From the NCBI GenBank assembly GCA_013146195.2, contig CM028379.1, forward strand, positions 55,935,693-55,999,692: 64,000 nt of DNA, read 5' to 3'. A model generated the notes under the pieces. It had not been told where the DNA came from. It did not search any database and saw only the letters and a list, made by a program, of their open reading frames with translations. This DNA is from Codonopsis lanceolata. Taxonomy: Eukaryota > Streptophyta > Magnoliopsida > Asterales > Campanulaceae. Positions 34,093-46,500 of this stretch are shown one piece after another; the stretch's first letter is position 1; each line of letters opens with the position of its first letter. Position numbers and translations under genes: made by a program.

Positions 34093-36828
34093 TCCACCAA
34101 AAAAAAGAAGCGGGATAATTTACCCGCTATTACTAAAAAAATGCTTTGTAAGCCAATTTTTTTCTCAGACTGGGTAGCTCTTTTGCGCTTTCTGGCACTC
34201 ACCTATTCATCAATCAAGTTCCCGACATCTCTGTCTTTCGAGAATCAGCCTGATTCCCAGAATTCGCGAAGACTTGCGCAGACTCAAGCTCTCTCTTAAC
34301 TAATCCCTTTCTGTCAAGCTCGATCTCTCTTCAATTTGAGTTCTCAAAAAGGTATAAGTCCCAAGATTTCAGTTCAAGTTCTCATAAGAAACACACTGAT
34401 CTCTTTTCGTTTCTCCTCCCTTTTCACGCAGATTTTGTAGGAGAATTGTGGGTTTTCTATCTACGATTAGGGCTTGTTTCGTCACTTGAATCGTGGGTTC
34501 GTTTGGTAAGCATCCCTCTCTTTCCATATCTAATTTGTGCCCTCATGAAACTACGCCCTAAAACATAATCTCTGCGACTTTGCACTAAAATCCGAACATG
34601 AATATGCCCTAACACACTTTAAATCTCTTTCCCTCAATGTTTCATTTATATTTCCCTAGATTTTTATTTTCCCCTCTCATCCCCTCTAATTTCACTATTA
34701 TGTGAGTATTAACATTAAATATGGTTTATTGTGTATCCTAAAAGTTATGGAACTAGTTTAGAGTTCACTCATCCAAGTCAATTTTTATACTGCCTACAAG
34801 GTGTTTGATGTTTGGCCTCTAAGAATATTTAACATGTATCTATCCAAAAAAGGATGTCCCAGAGAAGCGCCGTGTTTCAAAACATATGCTGCCTGGGAAT
34901 TAACCAATAATTCCCAAGTCTCCTATACATATGCTGCCGAGGTGTGGTTCCCGAACAATTGAAGCTGTTTATTTGTTTTGTATGGCGTTTCCTATACAGA
35001 TGCCTACTTCTGCAATATATCGAGCTGAATATGAGTTTTTGATTTTGTTCGTTACATGTAGTTCGTTCTTGCCCAGCCAAATATGTTTCCCCAAGTCTTT
35101 TGCATTACACATCGTTGGCCAATGTTCTGGAAGAAAGATGTTAATTATCACCATTCACCTCACATGATTTATCGTGGGAATATCTTGGAAACTACTTTAG
35201 TGGTTAATAGTTTGGAGATATGGTGCAAGCATGAAAAGTTATCTTTACTATAATTCTTTGGCTTACCACTAGAATTTGACCATTTACCTATACGAGTCTC
35301 CATTTTTCATTCTTGTGGTTTATATATCTTTTAATCTTTTATTGTTATTGTTACCTTTTCTTGTTTTTGTTATCGGGGTTGGGACCATTTTAGGGTCCAA
35401 GGTTAGCACGGTAACACTAGTTTTCACTTTAGGGTTCCAGGTTTCAATTTTAGCAATATAGAGTCCAATGTTCCAAATTGTTCTAATTGGTGGGTCTAGA
35501 GTAACTTCCATTTCAGTCGTATGCAATTTATATTACAAGAATTTGGATTATCTTTCAATTGATCATAATACATGGTGGTCTGATCTAATCTTTTAGATAT
35601 TTGATTTATTTATTTTTGCATCATTGATGGTGGGTAATTTAGTGTTATGATGTAAGAGAAAATGCAAAGAGGATGGTGGTGGCGCTGAGTCGGAAGGAGT
35701 AGATAGAAAATCCAATTGTGAGACGGAGGAAACCGTGCAACCAACCTTCCTCCTTACCTCTAACTATTATAACACCACTGCTCCATCACGCTATTGAACA
35801 TAGTTATGCACTTAGAATTTAAGCTTGCGAAATAACCCAGAAAACAGATATCAGAAGTTCAGAACCAATCTGCAAATAAAATGAGGATGCTCCTGTATAT
35901 ATGCTGTAAAAGGTAGACAAAAATAGGTGAGAAACTCTCCATGTGAAAATGGGCAGATGAACTTTTGTGTTGTTGGGTGTAAATCTATTCTTTCTTGCTA
36001 TTCCCAACAATCTCTCTTGATTCTTTTATGGTGCTCCTGAGTCCTGTATATGCATAAGGAAATCAAGATGCTAACCCGTATATCAATGTATTTATTGATC
36101 CCTTGGGACTTGGGAGTGCCATTTCAAGTCCTCCAAAAACTCAACCCCAACTGCAGGTCATCAGTTTGGAATTTTGAACCAAACAAAATTGCAATGGTTC
36201 GGCTCGAAACCACGGTTCAGTTTTACTGTTCAAGTTCATAGTTAAAGCATGTCAAAAAAATGCACAAGTTGACTATTTGTCTGGAATGAAGGGATAATAT
36301 TTCATTCTTACTAAAATATGAAATTCTTCACCGAAAAGACACTTTAGTTGAAATGGAGAGGCAATTTGGTTTGGTGGATTAGCATGAGCTAAAATTGCAA
36401 AGTGAACCAAACCATCAAAATTGGTTCGCGCTTCAGTTTGACAGTTTCGATACAAATGTCTCCATGCATAGAAGATTGACAGTCTTTGATACCTTCCTAC
36501 AGAAAAGAAAGCATTTTTCTCTGGTCAAAACTTAAAAACACAAAAAAAATGTGCCGATAGAGCCCTGAATCTGATGGCCAGCTAATCGGTTGGTCAATAT
36601 TTCAAGCTCTGACATGTCCCACAATCTTCTTTCCAACTGATGAGAAACAAAAGTTGTTGATTTTAGATTAGATTAGATTATACATGCAATGGGTGAAAAT
36701 GGAACTCCATTCACTTGTAGAATCTCCCAAACACCTAATCATCAAGGCATCTCCATGCCATCCGTGTTTCAAACCTGCCCAAAATTGTTTGCCAATTAAC
36801 CAATAATTCCCAGCCCTTTAGACTGTCC
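34093..36828 (+). other. CACTA left internal region, leader-like
   Basis: No conserved protein. 34200-34510 reads like a plant 5' untranslated region: CT-rich, with possible donors at about 34350 (aaag/gtataag) and 34505 (tttg/gtaagc). This fits a transposase leader with introns. A hairpin GGGAATTA-ACCAA-TAATTCCC is at about 34895-34915, and most of it recurs near 36789-36810. The rest is AT-rich with nothing recognisable. Confidence 0.5.
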
Positions 36829-38905
36829 AAACCTGCTCAAAACTGCTCCAACTTCAGCCACAAAACCTGCTCAAAACCCTTTCTAAAACAGCCCTTAATA
36901 TAGCCTAGCAACACCAATTTTGAACAGCCAAAAATATGCCCAAAACTACACGAGCAGGCTGTCCCAACACGAGTCCAAAACAGCCCCGTAACAGCCCTGA
37001 ATACACGCACAATAACAGCACAAAATAAAGATCCTATTAGAATAGTATTCTGATTTTTGAAATTGTTAGTCATATGAACCCTATAACTCGAATATTTCCT
37101 CTATAAATAGAAAAAAAATCTTGATCTAAAGAAAAGTTTATAAAAGTCTCTAATGGAGTTGATGCCTCCATACAATGTAACTCAACTCCGCCTTTGTCTC
37201 ATTTGTGCATTGATTGCCTTCATATACTATTTAACCTGGATCTAAGGTGTCTACTCTGTTTTGATCAATTTGATAATTATTGTTTCTCTTCATTGGAGAT
37301 TCAAAGGGTGGTTAGTCCGTGCTAATAGAACTTGATATGGTTTGTACATAAAAAGAACCATTACTAACATGCTATAAATGTATTCTTTTTATCCAGCAAG
37401 TTCTGACCCATGTTCTTGAGGAAGCGGGATACAAAAAAGATTCTTTATTTGTGCAGTCCGACTTTCTGAAGGTAATATGAGTGTAAATCTTTCACAAGTG
37501 TATGTGGATTACAACCTTCTACTTTCTATTTTATGGTTCTGTAAGTGTGATTTAGGGGCCTTCTTATACATTTTCAGAATGATGAGGTAATTTCTAATGT
37601 ATATTGAAGTTCATGCTTTCAAGTAAAGATAGTTTTTTGTGTTACCTCCACCAATACGTTTACGTAGGTTCTACTGAGGGAGTAGATTGGTTGTTCAACT
37701 TTTTTATGCTTTGTCTTAGTAAGTAAGACATTCTTGGGATGAAGGAGCCCAGGTTCTTGAGATGGTTTTTAGTGATTAACATAAGTGGCAACTGAAATGC
37801 TGTTGCTTGAATGGGGTTGCATGATCTAAGGAAAACTTTGACAGAGACTGGATATCTGTTTAGTAAATTGAGGCACCATAGAAGAGGGTTGGTTAAAAGT
37901 AGCTGATTGTTAGGTGAGGCGAGCAATATGTGTTGACTGTCAAAGTATAAATGTCACAGAGGTTGTGATGGTTTGTTCCATTGCGTCAATTGCGGTCATA
38001 ATTGAGTTTGGTCTCAGGTTATGTTCTTAACTCTGCTCTCGGCTCCAAGCGCAGTGCCGGAAGTTTGGGCCTTGGCAACTTGAGAAGATTCTTCTAGGAT
38101 ATACATGGATAAATGAAATTTCATTTTGTAATGAGAGAATGTGCAATAATATGCTCCTTTCTTTTACGGTAGAGACGCTTAGTTTATTAATCTGCGATAC
38201 CACCAGGACATAGGATATCAGGAGAGTGATTTCTAGAGACAAAAAAGAATGATGTAATTTATATGAGTGTGGTCAGTACAAGGATACAACAAAATTGAGA
38301 AACTGAGATCTGGCTATGATTGGATATTTTAACAAGTAACTGTTGAAAACGGTTTTATGTAAATATAATTGATAAAATTTAGGAAGATTTTTTTAAAAAA
38401 GTTCATAGGATCTCATTCTTTGCTGCAACTGTATGAGAAGGTGAAATTGAGAAAGTTAGGCATGACAAGGCCAACAATGGTTGAGATCAGGGTGCTGTAT
38501 GATACAGATATAAGAGCTGGATTCATTGAGTACATTGTTTCTTGACCCTTTTTCCTTAAAAATAAATAGATAAATAAAATCAGCTTTCGATATCTTAAAC
38601 ATTTCAATTTTAGCCCCTCCTATATCTCTTTAATTTTCTGGATACGCCTGGTAGATACATCCAACTGTATCCTTGTCATTACCCCACCGGTGGCGCCTGT
38701 GTTGAGTAACTGTTGTCCATTTAATGTAATCTTGCAATTGCACAACCTTCTGTAAACTTAATGGCCATAAGTGAGGCTTCGTCCATTAATGACTGCAACA
38801 GATGATCCTATGACAAAAGATTGCATAGTTGCGCGTTATAATCATTATGCAGCCTTTGATTATATGGTAATGCAAAGTCAAATATCAGCTTTGCTCCATG
38901 TGACT
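36829..38905. repeat. Duplicated segment, copy B (longer version of 1-707)
   Basis: 36829-37474 and 38846-38905 match copy A, while about 37480-38845 is absent from copy A. In copy B a short open frame (about 37399-37474) lies between an acceptor tttttatccag and a donor AAG/GTAATA. It encodes QVLTHVLEEAGYKKDSLFVQ and a few more residues. A second possible exon starts after attatgcag at 38859. The peptide looks like a real protein exon but I cannot name the gene. Confidence 0.8.
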
Positions 38906-39676
38906 TTAGTGTAGCAGGGGAAATAAATAAAGATTACATGCAACTCTTTTACTGGAGTGTCTATCTTCAATGTACACACTTTTAACAAACGTGGTTGGAG
39001 TGTCTTTATCGGTTTAAGTCAACCTTTTAGTTTATTTCTGTTGGTGCAACTACCAACTAGAGTTGAATTGTTATTAAAATTGATCTTACACCTACCTGTT
39101 TCATATAACATCGACAGTTTAATTTGCGACATAACTCAGCTATTTAGTAGGTTAAGATTTACTCAGGATATGGTAGAATGGGCAGGATGATACAAAAGAT
39201 AGCTGGTCTGTGTGATGGAGGGATGCTTTGTCTGAGTTGAGTTTCTTATTATTTTCTGTTCTTCTCATTTTTATGTTGTTGGGTTGAGATGCCATTCACG
39301 ATATGGAGAGAAAATATCGTTTGATGGTAGTCATAACATCCAAAAAGAGAGGATTTTTCTCAGAAAACACCCCACGACTGACTTTGCTTAGATTTCCCTT
39401 CCCATGTCATGCTTAGAGTTAGATCTTTACACAGCTGGGTCCCCAACCCTGATAAAGGAAGAGGGTTGCATGAGCTACCCTAGCAGCCATCATGAAACTT
39501 TTTACCAAATTCGTTTGGACATAAACTTTTACCAAATTCCAGTTGCAACATCCTGTAGGGCTTCTCCATTCTTGTATGAGGTGTAGGCTGTTGTCATAAG
39601 TGCTGACCTTATAGCTGCTGGGCTCCAGCTTGGGTGTGCTCCTTGAGCTTGGGTGTGCTAGTGCTGCTAGTAGTGC
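38906..39676. other. CACTA internal sequence without recognised gene
   Basis: AT-rich, no conserved protein. Two copies of gcttgggtgtgct occur close together at 39626-39661, just before the subtilase fragment. Confidence 0.6.
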
Positions 39677-39812
39677 CCACTAACCCACTTACGTGTGGGC
39701 ATGACATTGATGTGCCTGAAATGATATTGAAGTTGACATGCCGGGAATCATCCCGTAAGCCACTAGGACCAACTTTACATGTCCAACCTGCTAGGATATT
39801 AACCCCTGGAGC
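39677..39812 (-). pseudogene. Subtilase (SBT1-like serine protease) exon fragment carried by the CACTA element
   Basis: Minus-strand frame with APGVNILAGWT, VNFNIISGTSMSCPHVSGL: the region around the catalytic Ser of plant subtilisin-like proteases (GTSMSCPHVSG). Only about 45 residues remain of a protein normally near 750 residues; no other subtilase part is seen nearby. Flanks are unrelated. It is most simply a host gene fragment captured by the transposon, antisense to the transposase remnant. Confidence 0.85.
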
Positions 39813-40689
39813 TATGAAATATATCAATCTCTAATCTGTATGTGAGATCATCACCCAAACCATCTGAAAGACTAAATCAAAATCTACATATGTACCCAAA
39901 AAATTAAGGATCTATGCATTGGCAGTTGTAAAGTTCCAGCCTGGCATGCATGATCTGGAAATAGATTAAAAAATTCTTCGTATTTCTCTTTCCCCAAATT
40001 GTGTTTGACTTCTCAAAAAACCAAACTTAACTCAGGCTTACACAAATGGATAGGAATTATCTATTTGCCAATCATAGGTGTGCATCTAGTGAACCTTAAA
40101 TTATATGCAGAATTACAGACATATTGATCTATATTCTAATGATAATGCTAATGACATCATCATTTTGATGAGGTTCACTCTAAACTGTTACCTCTAAAGC
40201 TTCACAGTGCCACAGAAGCATGATAGGAAACATAATTTAGAAGTCTACTCAAAATTTATGTGCTACTGATTCACCGGCGTATTGAGTAATAAGCTATGTA
40301 ATCAATGAACATTCTGCACCTCATCTAGTCCTTCCTGGAATTCAAAATTTCAACTTCAGTTCCAGTTGGGGTAGTGGGGTTTAAAAAAAATTCACCATTC
40401 TCATAAAGAGCAAGGCTGAGAGAACAATAGACATGTCTAGCTCCATGACATGGAAGACCTTAGCAAAACAAATAATAGAGAAAAAGAGAGAATGGAGAAG
40501 AATGTAAATTTATGGATGAACTGAGATTAAGGTTTGAAATAAAACCTTTTTCACTTCAGAGTGGCATGTGTTAGCCACCACAAGATCCTGCTCCGTCTTC
40601 AAAGATAGTATAGTTGAGGTTCACAGAATCCGAGAGTCACAGTGTTGTGACCAAATACATTAATCTTATGAATGTTGATCAAAAGATGT

Positions 40690-40903
40690 TCTAATAGTGG
40701 CTAACTTGATGCTAGTACCCCATTGTCCGCGCCAAGAGAAAGGTGGCACGCCCCTAGATCACCTTTATGGAATCGAAGAAGGTGTACAAGCCTCCTACTT
40801 TGGCCCTGAAAATGCAGGGGAAGCATCAATAATATCCCTCAAAGAAACCGCTTATGCTGTCAATTGGTATGGACTCGCAAACTACCTTGAGAATGGAGAA
40901 TGA
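40690..40903 (+). pseudogene. Unidentified coding fragment inside the CACTA element
   Basis: Plus-strand frame ending at TGA 40903 with KGGTPLDHLYGIEEGVQASY, then FGPENAGEASIISLKETAYA and NWYGLANYLEN. Normal amino-acid composition and absence of low complexity suggest it derives from a real protein exon. I do not recognise the family. Together with the subtilase piece and the copy B exon it fits captured gene fragments. Confidence 0.45.
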
Positions 40904-40963
40904 AAGATACTCGTATGAAATCACACAGCAAGTAGCAGATTTCCTAAAAGTAGGGGATTTCTC

Positions 40964-40986
40964 AGAGAGGGAGAGAGAGAGAGAGA
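40964..40986. repeat. (GA)n microsatellite
   Basis: About eleven GA units, followed at about 41012 by a run of ten G. Confidence 0.9.
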
Positions 40987-41985
40987 TTTTATTAATTAAT
41001 TTATTTTATTGGGGGGGGGGGAGGTGCGTGGAGGAATAAGTACATCTTGTACAATCAAGGGATACGATGAAACATAATTTGGCCACACATATACACAATA
41101 TCCTTAACAACAAAAGGGTCATAACCGTGAGCAAGAAGTTGTGGTTACCGATTGTACATCCGAGAAAGGTGTGGTGACTTTATTATTGACAAAGTACGCT
41201 TAATAGGAAATTGTTGCAGTAGAAGTTAAAGTCTATAGCAATTTGTAACAAAGAACAACTATGTTCATTTGTAGCCTTAGACACATAAGTATGTCCTCAA
41301 TTCTATCCAAGAATAAATCCCTTGTTTCTTCCATATCTTCCGAGAGTACTTTTCTCGAGTATCGTGACATGTTTTGCATTTTTGAGTATTTCAAACCTCA
41401 AGATGGTATTGTATTTTGAATATGAGTAAATGGATCAACTAGGAGACCTTATTTTATGTGTTTAATCCATCACGATTGTCTTTTTGCTGCATGCTTCGAG
41501 TTAAACATTTCTAAAGTTGAAATCATATGGACTCCTTATTTGTTGTTGTGTTCATGGTTAGGAAAGGTATTAATTAATTATGGGTTTGTGGGTGGGTTGT
41601 TTTCGATTTATCAACTAGCTTTTGCTCGCCAAAGGTGGATTTCAATGTTTTTGCTTATACGAGTGTTGGGTTACCCTGAACTCAATTTGATGATTAAGAT
41701 TATCAACATGATCATAAGCTCCTAGGCGTCAAGATGGCACAATCACATTTATCTATTATTTTTATCAAAATCGTATCCCATCCTTCCTAATTGAGTGTCA
41801 TCTTAATAAGTTTTATTTTCTAATGTTTGTATTTGCTCGCTTTAGGTGTAAAGTTATTATCCTCATCTTTCGATGGATAAAGCCCGGTGAATGTTCCAAG
41901 GTTTTGAATCTAAACTTTAATGTTAGTTTGGCACCAACATGCTCTTGTATTACTTGGCAAATTATTTATATTAAGTTCTATTTGT
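40987..41985. other. CACTA internal region upstream of transposase remnant
   Basis: AT-rich, with a G10 run near 41012-41021. The plus-strand frame at 41456-41725 is Leu/Ile/Phe-rich and resembles no family I know. Probably transposase intron or 5' region. Confidence 0.5.
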
Positions 41986-41989
41986 AGAC

Positions 41990-42310
41990 CATTGCTCGCA
42001 TATAGGCGGGAGCTAAAGCTTTCATTGCAAGTGCTATGGATAAGCTTGGAAATCCACCAAAATTCAATGTCCTTGTACTCGGTGCGAAAATATCACTTTC
42101 CGCACCGGTGACGATGTAGTGTCACACTTGATTATGTTTGGGATGGACCAAACATACAATATATGGATTTTTCACGGAAGAACGTCCGGCCTCTTCCTCT
42201 AAAGTAACATGTGATCGCGATGAAATGCCAGATACATACAGGATGTTTGTAGATGCACAAGTTAATGAGGAAGAGAATGGGTCAGAATTTGATGTAAATG
42301 CTTCAAGAAT
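41990..42310 (+). pseudogene. CACTA transposase, N-terminal transposase-associated domain remnant
   Basis: One frame gives GAKAFIASAMDKLGNPPK (about 42010-42063). After a one-base shift the next gives QCPCTRCENITFRTG and VVSHLIMFGMDQTYNIWIFH (42066-42170), with the CPC-x-x-C zinc ligands and the x-x-Y-x-x-W-x-x-HG ending of the Transpos_assoc domain found at the start of En/Spm-type transposases. A third frame (42200-42300) continues EMPDTYRMFVDAQVNEEENG, the linker after that domain. Stops precede the first block and occur after HGRT. The catalytic DDE part is missing, perhaps lost or replaced around the LINE insertions. This ties the coding remnant to the CACTA termini. Confidence 0.82.
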
Positions 42311-42639
42311 ATCTTTCAGTGAAATCTGGTCAAGAAACATTTTGATAACCGAGGGAAAACGCCACCACAAGAAGGCCACATTGCAAGTGCATTTGGTACT
42401 AAAACTACAGAACCCGCGTTGCTCTCATGGCTCGGGTAGAGCCGGAACGTGGCCGATGTGAATCAATGGTCGGACATGTGGGTTGTATTATACCACACTC
42501 CTAATTTTGCATTGACCTCTAAGCTACGCCATTTGGCTTTGTATCTAGATCCTTGATCCTTGCTTTAGTTATGAGAGTGAAAGGAGTTGAACTATAAGAT
42601 AGCCGCCACATGTTTGACTTGGACCATCGACCAAGAATA

Positions 42640-43336
42640 AGAACACTATATTTCCTAGATTATGATCATTTTGTTGCTCCTTTTGCGCTTACAAGTATGC
42701 CAAGGTCCTTATGACGCTGCCGATAAGGGCATGGGAACAATGGGATACCAAGCACCGCTCGAGAATGATCATCCCAAGGAGCTTGCAGAGAACCAATACC
42801 TTGGCCGAGGCTAAAGCTCTTTACATGGGGGTCAGCCGCTTCGTGATTATGGATTTCAGTAAAGCATTTGTCTAACTTGACTCTAAGATATTGGTTGATT
42901 GTCTTCTTCATGGTCATAAGCCCCTTGGCGGTGTTGGTCCATTATTCGAAGAAGTTTTAGCCATCAATAGAGATATGGACTTTCAAGTGGTTCATTGCTA
43001 TAGACAAGCCAATAGTGTAGCGGACCTCCTTGCGAATTTTGGTTGTGATTCTTTGGCTGCTTCTAGTTTTGCCTCCGCTCATGATCTCCCTCCGCGGATT
43101 CGTGGCGCTATGTTTCTAGATAAAGATGGTACTCCATATATTAGACGGATTAGATAGTTTGTATTTCTTATCTTTATTTTGCTTTCTTTGCGGTATGTAT
43201 CTCTTTTCGAGTCGGGCTCCTCTCCTCCCATTATAAGAGCAGAGTAGTCCCCCTCAAGTTTGTATTCATTTTTTCTTATTAATAAAATTTCACGGGGTGT
43301 CGTCCCTGTTTCATAAAAAAAAAAAAAAAAAAAAAG
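42640..43336 (+). mobile_element. 5'-truncated L1 LINE (plus strand), RNase H end and poly(A)
   Basis: Plus-strand blocks LAEAKALYMGVSRFVIM (about 42800-42850), LDSKILVDCLLHGHKP and HCYRQANSVADLLANFGCDS (42880-43055) form the C-terminal RNase H of a plant L1 ORF2, ending PYIRRIR with a stop at 43157. A 3' UTR follows with agtccccctcaagtttgta, shared with the other LINE, then a 20-base poly(A) (about 43316-43335). An in-frame stop at about 42870 and the lack of RT show it is a dead fragment. The 5' junction is not resolved. Confidence 0.8.
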
Positions 43337-43342
43337 GTTGGT

Positions 43343-43380
43343 TATAGTATTATTATTATTATTATTATTATTATTTTGAA
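43343..43380. repeat. LINE target duplication (left copy) and (TTA)n tail
   Basis: tatagtattat at 43343-43353 repeats at 49022-49032. The following (TTA)n is the 3' tail, (TAA)n on the LINE strand. Confidence 0.85.
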
Positions 43381-43513
43381 GAAACAGGACGGTACCTGGA
43401 ATTTTATTAAAAAGAAGTAAAAGTACAAACTTGAGGGGACAACCACCTTACCCTTATAAATGGGGGGACAGAGGAGCCTAACCTCGAAAAAGAGATTACA
43501 AAGCAACAAAGTG

Positions 43514-46500
43514 TTAAGAAATTCTAACATAAGGGGTACTAACGGCATCTAAATAAATAAGGCCACGAATGTGAGGAGGGACTTCAGAAGAATGGCGAAA
43601 AATATGTTGGGAGGAAGAATCACAAGCCAAGTTAGCCAGCTTGTCCGCCACAGAGTTAGCCTCTCTGAAACAATGCCTGAAAGAGATATGCCCTCTATCA
43701 CGAATGCGAAAAATATCTCGAAATAAATAAGAGAGCCCAAGGAAATTTATGGCCCTTGGTGATGCAGTCGAAAATAACCTTAGAGTCTACTTCCACAATG
43801 ACATTAACCATGCTTTGATTTTGGATCCATAAAAGACCAGAATGAAGAGCACGCAGTTCAGCAACCATATTAGTGCTTTCACCATAGAACGAAGCAAAAG
43901 CATAAACAAAATTCCCTAGAGAATCTCGAACAATACCTCCACCACCACTACAGCCCGGGTTACCTCGGCTAGCACCATCAGAATTGAGCTTGAAAAATCC
44001 ATCAGGAGGTCTAGTCCATGTCACAGACTCAATAAAAACTTGCTTGCGAGCACCAAAGGAGATACAAGAAGGACCAAAAGGATCAGAAACATAATAATTT
44101 GCTGCATGGAGAATATCCTTGATGTCAGCCGAAACATTCTGGATAATCACATGTGTAGGAATGCGAATACCATCAAAATAAGCCCGATTCCTAGCCTTCC
44201 ATAGGTGCCACAGGATAACCGAGGGAAGCAAGACAAAGAGCAGCGATTTGTGATTTAACCACCAAGAAAAACATCTTTGTTGAATAGAACAAGGCTGAAA
44301 AGGAAGCCCAAGCTTACCATGAAGAAACTGCCAAACAAAGATGGCAGAAGGGCTGGATATAAAGACATGCTCGAATGTTTCCATGTAGCCCTCTGCACAA
44401 CAGTAACATTTAGAGGCTAAAGAAAAGCCTTTACTCCAAAGGCCTTCATCAATTGGGAGCTTGTATTTGAAAAGCCGCCAAAGAAAGACACTGATATTTC
44501 TAGGCAAAAATTTATGCCAAATGTAATTGGCTGAGAGAAGCAAGGAATGAGGACGCCTGATTAAAGGAAGAGCTGAAGCAAGAGTGAAAATACCCCTCGA
44601 TGAAGCAATCCAGCATGCCCGATCCGGAGAATCATCCAAAGAAATACGCTGCTCAATGATGAGGGATCGCAATTGAGACGGAAAAACAGATTCAGCGGGA
44701 TTATGAGACAAATCTGTTAGGACTTCTCGAACAGAAGAGGCTGTACAATCAGGAGGTTTATCTACAGAAACTTGGTGAAGCCATTTATCGAACCAAGGAG
44801 AACAATCACCTTTGCCAATGACCCAAAAAATGTAAGACTCCGCAATCGGTCTTGCCTTGATAAGACGCCTCCAGACATGCGAACCTTTCGAGCTAGCTTG
44901 GCTGGGATGAACTCTAGAACAGTAGCGAGCAGACAAGAAATTGGACCAAAGGTTTGGAACTGAGCGAAATCTCCACCATAACTTTAGACCGTAAACTTTT
45001 GAAAGGTCCGCCATAGAGGTAACCCCAATGCCCCCCTCTTCTGTGGGACTGCAGCATAAATTCCAACTAATCCAGTGACTTTTCTTTTGCCATCTATCGT
45101 CCCCAAAAGAAGTTGGAAAACAATCGATCAATTAGGGATGTAACCGAGGAAGGAGGATCAATAGCTGCCATAAGATAGCTGGAAATAGAAGAAAGGACGT
45201 GTTTAATGAGAATAATGCGCCCAGCTGCATCTAGGAAAGAACCCTGCCAGGAGTTAATACGGTTCTGAATTTTCAACACTAAAGAATCAAAATAGGACTT
45301 TTTTTTCCGACCAGTGTAAAGAGGACAGCCAAGATAAATGATCGGGAGGTCGCCCCTACGAAAACCCAAAGCAGCAGCGATTAGAGAAGAGTGTTGAGCA
45401 TCTGAATTTGATCCCAAGTAAAAAGAACTCTTAGATGCATTAACAAGTTGTCCCGAAATAGATTCATATTTGCTGATCAAATCCTTATGAAGAAGGATGG
45501 ATTTCTTGCTCCCATTACAAAAAATAATTAAGTCATCAGCGAAGGCTAGATGTGAAATCACCGGGCAACCACTAGCAGTCGAGAAAATAGAGGAAGGCAC
45601 ATGAGAATGAAGATCATTAAGACTTCGACTAAAAACTTCTGCTGCTATGATGAAAAGGCTGGGAGATAAGGGATCGCCCTGTCGAAGACCTCGAGAAGAG
45701 CGAAAATAGCCCGCAGAACCACCATTAATCAAAACCGAGAACCAGTTGTCTGATAACAATCTCCAAATAAGATCAATAAAAATCTCATGAAACCCAAATT
45801 TGCGAAGAACCTGAGTAAGAAAAGTCCAAGAAACTCTGTCAAAGGCCTTCGCCATGTCTAGTTTTAAGACCACGTTAGAACCAACCACCTTTTTATTAAG
45901 AAAACTCATCATTTCTTGGGCTAAAAGGATATTATCCTGTATGGTACGACCTTTCGTGAAAGCACTCTGATTATCCGATATGATGTAAGGCAATATGGGA
46001 GCAAGCCGAGTAGAGAGAACTTTAGAAATCACCTTTGAGCAGAAGTTACATAAGCTTATTGGGCGAAGATCTTTAAAAGAATTCGGCCTTTCCACTTTGG
46101 GGATCAGAGCAATAAGAGTGCTAGTCCAAGCTTTGGGAAGGCTGAACCCCGAAAAAAATTCAAGAATGGCCCGATGGAAATCCTCACCGATAATATCCCA
46201 ACAATATTTGTAGAAACAGCCAGTAAAACCATCCGGACCAGCTGCACTATCGCCATTAAGGTTATAAATTGCTTCCTTAATTTCTGAAGAAGAAGGAGGA
46301 GAGATAAGAGAGTCATTCCATTCTTCTGTGACAATAGAAGGGATCATGTCAAGATCTGAGAAACTAACAGGCTCTGCTTGAAGAAGGGATTGAAAGTGAC
46401 GAACTGCAGCATTTTTAATATCAAGTTCCGAAGAAAGGACCGTACCATCATCATCAGAAATAGAGTGTATATGAAGCCGACGTTGGGTTTGCCGGACTGA

